Positions 58,885-64,000 of a stretch of DNA of 64,000 nucleotides are shown one piece after another (position 1 is the stretch's first letter; each line of letters begins with the position of its first letter). The position numbers and the translations under genes are program-made. The notes beneath the pieces were generated by a model. The model was not told where the DNA came from and did no database searches. It was given only the letters and a program-made list of their open reading frames with translations. The stretch comes from an uncultured Bacteroidales bacterium (GTDB lineage: Bacteria; Bacteroidota; Bacteroidia; Bacteroidales; Paludibacteraceae). The stretch lies in NCBI GenBank assembly GCA_946614295.1, contig CAMOGT010000002.1, forward strand, positions 1-64,000. Reading direction: 5' to 3'.

Positions 58885-59967
58885 ATGAAGATTGAACAAA
58901 GTGAATTGAAAGACCTGAAGGCCGTTATCACGCTCACCATCGAGCCGGCTGACTATCAGGAGGAAGTAGCTAAACAGCTCAAAGAAGTACGCCACAAAGC
59001 CCAAATGCCCGGTTTCCGTCCGGGTATGGTACCCGCCGGATTGGTAAAGAAAATGTACGGCAAGGGTATTCTGGCAGACGTGCTGAACAAGAAAGTAGGC
59101 GAGGGCCTGCAGAAGCACATCGAAGACAACAAGTTGCAGATTCTTGGCGACCCGCTGCCCAGCGAGGCTTCTCCGAAGATTGACCTTGACAACGAGGAGA
59201 CCTTCACCTTTATGTTCGACATCGCTGTAGCTCCGGAGTTCGATGCCAAGCTGAATGGCAAGAACAAAGTTACGGAATATACCATCACCGTGACTGACGA
59301 GATGGTTCAGAAACAGGTAGAGGCCTACGCTAACCGTTTCGGCGAGTACACGCCGGAGGACAAAGAGAAAGGTATCAAAGCCGAGATGAAACCCTGCGCT
59401 ATTGACGCAGAGCTGTTTGCTAAGGTTTATGGCACCGACACCCCGAAGGACGAAGCCGCTTTCCGCGCACGCATCAAGAGCGACATCGAGCGCTCTATGG
59501 CAGAGGATAGCAAGTACCGTTTCGGTCTGGATCTGAAAGCTGCCATCATGAAGAAGATGGAGAAAGTAGAGTTCCCGGAGGACTTCCTCAAACGCTGGGT
59601 GCTCGCTACCAACGAGAAGATGACCCAAGAGGAACTGGACAAGGATTTCAGCAAGATGCTTGACGAACTCAAATGGCATCTCGCTAAAGACCAGCTCATG
59701 AAGGAGTACAAAATCGATGTACAGAAAGAGGACGTAGAAGCATACGCCAAGGAGATTGCCAAGATGCAGTTCATGCAATACGGTCTGATGAACATAGAAG
59801 AGGAGTACCTGCAGAACTACGCCAATGAGTTCCTCAAGAACGAGGATCAGCTCCGTGGCATCGTAGAGCGTGTGGTAGAGAACAAAATCTACGAGAACCT
59901 CCGCTCCATCGTGAAGATCGAGCCTAAGACTGTTTCCCAAGAAGAGTTTGGCAAACTGTTCAAATAA
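58885..59967 (+). CDS. tig: Trigger factor lacking the PPIase domain
   Basis: 360 residues; Bacteroidota trigger factors are usually about 450. N-terminal ribosome-binding domain contains GFRPGMVPAGLVKKMYGKGIL (residues about 47-67). The C-terminal chaperone part begins with CAIDAELFAKVYGTDTPKDEAAFRARI and continues normally to KTVSQEEFGKLFK. Where the FKBP-like PPIase domain is expected, after NRFGEYTPEDKEKG, the protein joins the C-terminal part directly, so roughly 90-100 residues are absent. mpl starts at the base after the stop. Confidence 0.9.
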   Translation: MKIEQSELKDLKAVITLTIEPADYQEEVAKQLKEVRHKAQMPGFRPGMVPAGLVKKMYGKGILADVLNKKVGEGLQKHIEDNKLQILGDPLPSEASPKIDLDNEETFTFMFDIAVAPEFDAKLNGKNKVTEYTITVTDEMVQKQVEAYANRFGEYTPEDKEKGIKAEMKPCAIDAELFAKVYGTDTPKDEAAFRARIKSDIERSMAEDSKYRFGLDLKAAIMKKMEKVEFPEDFLKRWVLATNEKMTQEELDKDFSKMLDELKWHLAKDQLMKEYKIDVQKEDVEAYAKEIAKMQFMQYGLMNIEEEYLQNYANEFLKNEDQLRGIVERVVENKIYENLRSIVKIEPKTVSQEEFGKLFK

Positions 59968-61302
59968 ATGACACATATCCACTTTATAGCTATCGGCGGC
60001 GCAGCGATGCATAATTTGGCAATGGCTGTTGCCTCCAAGGAGGGGTACCGGGTGACGGGCTCGGATGATGAAATCTTCGAGCCTGCTCTCTCGCACCTCC
60101 GCAATGCCGGACTGCTACCTGACGAGATAGGATGGCATCCCGAGCGCATCACGCGTGACATAGACGCTATTATATTAGGAATGCACGCGCGCGAGGACAA
60201 CCCCGAGTTGGTCAAAGCCCGCGAGTTGGGGATCAAAATATATTCTTTCCCCGAGTATCTGTACGAGCAGACCAAGGATAAGATTCGCATCGTTGTAGGC
60301 GGAAGCCACGGGAAGACGACTACCACCTCTATGATTCTCTATGTGCTTAACCGCCTCGGCATAGAAGCCGACTACATGGTAGGCGCACAGATAGAGGGAT
60401 TCGAGCGGATGGTACGTCTATCCGACACCGCCAAGTATGCAGTCTTCGAGGGTGATGAGTACCTGACAAGTCCGCTGGATTTGAGATCCAAGTTCCTATG
60501 GTACCACCCCCACGTAGCTATATTGACCGGAATAGCATGGGATCATATCAATGTATTCCCTACTTTCCCTGAATATGTGGAGACCTTCCGTAAGTTCGTT
60601 CATTCAATCGAGCCCCATGGCTCATTCATCTACTACCAAGGCGATGAGAACCTGAGACTTCTTGCGAAAGAAATCAGCGGTCAGCCATCAGCAGTCAGTT
60701 GCATCCCCTACAAGGAATATGAGGGGGATGTGAAGATGGAGGTGTTCGGCAAGCACAACATGCAGAACCTGCAGGCAGCGATGTTAGCCTGCCATTGCAT
60801 AGGCGTAGCCCCCGATGATTTCTATCGCGAGATCAGCTCGTTCACGGGGGCAAGCAACCGGTTGGAGAAGATATGCGAGACGGAAACAAGCGTAGCCTAC
60901 AAGGACTTTGCCCACTCGCCGAGCAAGCTGAAAGCGACCATCAACGCCGTGCGCGAGCGGTATCCGGAGAAAAAGCTGATAGCGTGCATGGAGCTGCATA
61001 CATTCAGCAGTCTGATGGCGGATTTCCTGCCTCAATACAAGGGCTGCATGGCGGAAGCCGACATCGCTTATGTATATTTTAACCCGAAGGTCATCGAGCA
61101 CAAGCAGCTGACGCCCATTACGGCAGAGGAGGTCAAACAGGCTTTCGGTACGGCAAACGTGAAAGTCTTCACGGAGAGTCTGGCACTCCAGATGCAATTG
61201 CAACAACTCGATTATTCCAACACAGCCTTACTGATGATGTCTTCCGGCACATTCGACGGCATCAACGTGAAGGAGTTTGCACAACAACTAATCAACCAAT
61301 AA
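59968..61302 (+). CDS. mpl: UDP-N-acetylmuramate:L-Ala-gamma-D-Glu-meso-DAP ligase (Mpl-type)
   Basis: 444 residues. Mur-ligase ATP loop GGSHGKTTTTSM (about residues 110-121), early IGGAAMHNLAMA (Rossmann-like), WDHINVFPT and HSPSKLKATINAVRERYP. It recycles murein tripeptide into UDP-MurNAc in peptidoglycan turnover. A GTCAGCN repeat near 60673-60700 encodes SGQPSAVSC. Start codon is directly after the tig stop, so translational coupling is likely. Confidence 0.92.
   Translation: MTHIHFIAIGGAAMHNLAMAVASKEGYRVTGSDDEIFEPALSHLRNAGLLPDEIGWHPERITRDIDAIILGMHAREDNPELVKARELGIKIYSFPEYLYEQTKDKIRIVVGGSHGKTTTTSMILYVLNRLGIEADYMVGAQIEGFERMVRLSDTAKYAVFEGDEYLTSPLDLRSKFLWYHPHVAILTGIAWDHINVFPTFPEYVETFRKFVHSIEPHGSFIYYQGDENLRLLAKEISGQPSAVSCIPYKEYEGDVKMEVFGKHNMQNLQAAMLACHCIGVAPDDFYREISSFTGASNRLEKICETETSVAYKDFAHSPSKLKATINAVRERYPEKKLIACMELHTFSSLMADFLPQYKGCMAEADIAYVYFNPKVIEHKQLTPITAEEVKQAFGTANVKVFTESLALQMQLQQLDYSNTALLMMSSGTFDGINVKEFAQQLINQ
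60673..60700. repeat. In-frame period-7 repeat, GTCAGCN family, in mpl
   Basis: ATCAGCGGTCAGCCATCAGC then AGTCAG; four CAGC-centred units, as in the SpoIID-like, methyltransferase and SGNH genes. Confidence 0.75.
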
Positions 61303-61304
61303 GG

Positions 61305-61967
61305 ATGAGAAAAATCATATTAACCATGCTTCTCGCCGTGATAACCTGTGGCGCGCAGGCTCAGTGGAGTCTGGGTGCTTCCGCCGGCGGCGACTACAAC
61401 TGGTTCTCCATCAACACCCAATACCAGAACGACTACCATTATGAAGGCGCATGGGGATGGAGTGCCGCTATCTTCACCCAGTACCAGTTCAAGCCTTGGG
61501 TAGCTCTCCGCGCAGAAGTAGAGGGATCGTCCAAGAATTACAGGTTTACCCGCTCAGGCGCGTACAATGGAACGCATTATAATTATTATAATACATATGT
61601 ACAACTGCCGGTGATGGCCAAGTTCATGTTCGGTAGCGAGAAAGTACACGGGTTTGTGAATATCGGTGTTTATGCCGGTTATTGGGCAGGCAGCCGGATG
61701 AAGGGAGAGGTCTGGAACTATATGGCTGACCAAATAGAAAAAGCCGATCAGGCCTATGAGTACAATAAGACCAAGGATCAGCGTGCCGATTTCGGTCTGG
61801 CTGGCGGTTTAGGACTCGAATGGAAACTGGCAGAACACTGGGCGATGCATGTAGAGGCACGGTGCTATTACAGTTTCATCAGTACCGTCAAGCAGTATAT
61901 GGACATCAAGGACTACCGGTTTAACACGACTATCGGTATGCAAGCCGGATTCAGTTATATTTTCTAA
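61305..61967 (+). CDS. Outer membrane beta-barrel protein (PorT-like)
   Basis: 220 residues; signal peptide (IILTMLLAVITCGAQA). Pattern of alternating aromatic strands (WSLGASAGGDYNWF, YQFKPWVALRAEVEGSSKNYRF, VQLPVMAKFMF, FVNIGVYAGYWAG) ending in a Phe (SYIF), typical of small outer membrane barrels of the PorT family. It begins 2 bp after the mpl stop, in the same operon. Confidence 0.82.
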   Translation: MRKIILTMLLAVITCGAQAQWSLGASAGGDYNWFSINTQYQNDYHYEGAWGWSAAIFTQYQFKPWVALRAEVEGSSKNYRFTRSGAYNGTHYNYYNTYVQLPVMAKFMFGSEKVHGFVNIGVYAGYWAGSRMKGEVWNYMADQIEKADQAYEYNKTKDQRADFGLAGGLGLEWKLAEHWAMHVEARCYYSFISTVKQYMDIKDYRFNTTIGMQAGFSYIF

Positions 61968-61983
61968 GAAGAAAGGACAAAAG

Positions 61984-63585
61984 ATGAAAGTAATAAAGAT
62001 ATATGTTGCGCTCGCTGCTATCTGCGCACTGAGTTTGGCGGGTTGCCGTCCGGAAGGAGATGATATTTTGTCCTATGGTTATAATGACGGTCAGGCTTTC
62101 GATGCTGCGAAACAGAGTTATGCCGAGCAGTTTAAGGTATTATGGACCGCGATGAACTGCAATTACGGCATCTGGGATTACGAGGAAGAGTCAGGCGTTG
62201 ATTGGGATCAGGTATATAAAGAGTACCTGCCTAAATTCCAGGCATTGGACGATACCACCCGGCAAACGAGGGTGGACGACAAGGAGTTGGAAACGCTATA
62301 CGGCGAGGTGCTCAACAGGCTGCATGACGGTCACCTGTATGTCCAGATCAAGAATAAGCAAACCGGTAAGAACCTCTCTTTCTCACCCTCCACAGTACGT
62401 AATTTGCGTGAACGCAGAGAAGAGTTGATGTGGAACAGGAAGAACTCCACAGACCTACATTACTATATCAACGCAGGCGAATGGCAGGTGATTGATTTCG
62501 ACGAGACAGACATCTCCATGGCCGCCAAAGAACATATTTTCAGAATGAGCAAGCTGGTGCTGAGTAAGATCCCGGCGTTCATCGCCACCCTGCCTGCCGA
62601 AGGCACCTATGCAGCGGCGGACTCGCTTAGGAGTGTGATTGAGAACATGCAGGCGAGCGCCAACGGTCTTATCGACCGAATCAATAAAGGCAACGATGTA
62701 CCTACGCTCATTAAGGATTATAATTCCTTCTGCGAGGTTTATGAAATACCCTGTGGTATGATGGATCTCAATATTCAGCCGGTGGATAATCAGATGGCCA
62801 ACCCTAATGAACTGCAATCTATTCGCTATGCCCTTTTCCCGGGTAACATAGCCTATCTGCGGTTCAGCAGCTTTGCGTTGGGCAAACATCTCACCACAAC
62901 CGATCTACAGGAAGATAGTTCCTCTGTCTATGCCTCCTATCAATGGGCGATCCACCGCGTATGGCATCATTGGTTCGACACCATTCAGGTTCTAAGTAAG
63001 AACAATGAGTTGGGCGGCGTGATTATCGATATGCGTAATAACGGAGGCGGATCTGTAGCCGACTACCAGTATGTGTTAGGAGCTCTTCTTCCATCCGGCG
63101 GATTTATTTCGCACACGATGCGTACAAAGAACGGCATGGGCAGATTGGACTACGGTCCCAAGATGCCGTTCAGATACCCCACCTATCCCGCCGAGCACGC
63201 AGTGATTGACAAACAGCCGGTGGTCGTATTGGCGAACGTGAACTCCGTTTCCATGGCAGAGATTACCTCTTGGGGTGCGAAGAATATGCCGGGCAAGAAC
63301 GGCAAACTGATTGGTACACGCACGTGGGGCGGATTAAGTTGTCTGATTGACGACCCCACCTACTACAGTCTCGACTACAGCGGTTGTTTCGGTGTGGAGA
63401 ACGTAACGCCGGTATATGCCTATGTGCCACGGTGCATATCCATGTTCGGCGAGGACGAGAAAATACTGGAAGGCATCGGCATTACGCCGGATGTCGAGGT
63501 AGCCTTAGATACCGCCAAGTATATCTATAACGGTCAGGACACCCAACTTGAGCGAGCGCTGCAATATATCAAAACCGGTAATTAA
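61984..63585 (+). CDS. S41 family peptidase lipoprotein
   Basis: 533 residues; lipobox SLAGC (Cys20). C-terminal protease domain: GGVIIDMRNNGGGSVADYQY (about residues 340-359), then VNSVSMAEITSWGAK (catalytic Ser, about 419-433), then GIGITPDVEVA. No PDZ domain is obvious in the middle. It is an outer envelope C-terminal-processing type protease. The next gene starts 9 bp after the stop. Confidence 0.88.
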   Translation: MKVIKIYVALAAICALSLAGCRPEGDDILSYGYNDGQAFDAAKQSYAEQFKVLWTAMNCNYGIWDYEEESGVDWDQVYKEYLPKFQALDDTTRQTRVDDKELETLYGEVLNRLHDGHLYVQIKNKQTGKNLSFSPSTVRNLRERREELMWNRKNSTDLHYYINAGEWQVIDFDETDISMAAKEHIFRMSKLVLSKIPAFIATLPAEGTYAAADSLRSVIENMQASANGLIDRINKGNDVPTLIKDYNSFCEVYEIPCGMMDLNIQPVDNQMANPNELQSIRYALFPGNIAYLRFSSFALGKHLTTTDLQEDSSSVYASYQWAIHRVWHHWFDTIQVLSKNNELGGVIIDMRNNGGGSVADYQYVLGALLPSGGFISHTMRTKNGMGRLDYGPKMPFRYPTYPAEHAVIDKQPVVVLANVNSVSMAEITSWGAKNMPGKNGKLIGTRTWGGLSCLIDDPTYYSLDYSGCFGVENVTPVYAYVPRCISMFGEDEKILEGIGITPDVEVALDTAKYIYNGQDTQLERALQYIKTGN

Positions 63586-63594
63586 TAGTTGATT

Positions 63595-64000
63595 ATGGAC
63601 AAGCAACAGAAACGCGACTACCTCTACATGCGCATGGCTCGCACGTGGGCGGAGAATAGTTATTGCGTGCGCCGCAAAGTAGGCGCCCTGCTGGTAAAAG
63701 ACCAGATGATTATCTCCGACGGTTACAACGGTACACCCTCCGGATTCGAGAATATCTGCGAGGACGAGAACAACGTATCCAAGCCTTATGTACTGCACGC
63801 AGAAGCAAACGCACTGACCAAAGTAGCTCGTTCCAACAACAGTTCCGACGGTGCAACGTTGTACGTGACAGCAAGCCCGTGTCTGGAGTGCTCGAAACTG
63901 ATTATCCAGTCGGGCATCAAACGCGTCGTCTATGGCGAGGAATACCGTATTATGGACGGTGTGGAGCTGCTCAAACGCGCCGGCGTAGAGGTTGAGTTTT
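63595..64000 (+). CDS. Deoxycytidylate (dCMP) deaminase-type protein, partial at window end
   Basis: ATG at 63595; at least 135 residues, open at the window end. The zinc-binding active site is HAEANAL (about residue 71) with PCLECSK (about 98). The N-terminal YLYMRMARTWAENSYCVRRKVGALLVKD is the usual start of dCMP deaminases in this group. It would give dUMP for dTMP synthesis. The spacer is a short GTTGATTATGG repeat remnant. Confidence 0.9.
   Translation, partial: MDKQQKRDYLYMRMARTWAENSYCVRRKVGALLVKDQMIISDGYNGTPSGFENICEDENNVSKPYVLHAEANALTKVARSNNSSDGATLYVTASPCLECSKLIIQSGIKRVVYGEEYRIMDGVELLKRAGVEVEF

Noticed and set aside
1..64000. Insertion sequence or RAYT transposase that could move the repeats
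   Set aside because: No transposase, integrase or REP-associated enzyme could be found among the open frames.

Overview
The window looks like chromosome of a member of the Bacteroidales (Bacteroidota), probably an uncultured gut-type or anaerobic lineage; genus cannot be fixed from sequence alone. Evidence: promoters of the Bacteroidota type (TTG, 20 bp, TAnnTTTG), near-absence of Shine-Dalgarno sites, a tmRNA tag ending in YALAA, the family Mpl/murein ligase, TrkA-TrkH, LptF/G, WbqC, DUF4861 and PorT-type proteins, and secreted proteins that share a short C-terminal tail.

Layout. 1-11.2 kb: mostly co-oriented housekeeping operons (SpoIID-like protein, THUMP-like methyltransferase, dxs-trkA-trkH, an SGNH/MBOAT acylation pair, coaE). 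11.3-14.4 kb: two lipoproteins and a FISUMP-like secreted protein. 14.5-29.3 kb: dapB, lepB, wbqC-like, ilvE, a peptide transporter, rsmI, two flippases, ribE, two FKBP isomerases, truA and a GH28 pectinase. 29.3-30.5 kb: DUF4861 pectin-associated lipoprotein. 30.9-40.2 kb: a minus-strand, more AT-rich accessory block (Cys-rich sorted protein, RhuM, a giant 1995-residue adhesin, a BRO/DinD-like protein). 40.6-47.5 kb: a small secreted protein with S24/S26 peptidase and PqqD, a broken HEPN/MNT pair, and two large tail-bearing surface proteins. 47.7-51.2 kb: secG, tmRNA, tRNA-Ala(CGC), acetyltransferase-like, Fur, Zn-peptidase, tRNA-Arg(CCG). 51.4-64 kb: a surface protein, panD, tgt, lptF/G, typA, a trigger factor lacking its PPIase domain, mpl, PorT-like barrel, S41 peptidase, and a deoxycytidylate deaminase cut by the window end.

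The most unusual property of the window is its load of short repeats. At least ten families of degenerate direct repeats, mostly with a 7-bp period (some 8, 9 or 15-18), occupy intergenic spacers and also sit IN FRAME inside about fifteen protein-coding genes, including dxs, dapB, lepB, ilvE, coaE and mpl. They add extra peptide segments to otherwise well conserved enzymes. A separate palindromic element of about 70-110 bp is present in frame in dapB and, in the opposite orientation, in the MBOAT gene, with a third relative upstream of a surface protein gene. This resembles in principle the heptameric STRR repeats of cyanobacteria and the intragenic palindromic elements of Rickettsia, but here many families act together. 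No transposase or RAYT is visible in the window, so the agent that spreads them is unknown.

Other points of interest: eleven promoters with identical TTG-N20-TAnnTTTG spacing and an extended TTGCATATGTC-like upstream box; a conserved hairpin leader exactly 17 bp upstream of both tRNA genes; a tail motif shared by five surface proteins plus an orphan copy; a nonamer array upstream of the giant adhesin; and insertion-like scars (duplicated leaders around MNT and RhuM).
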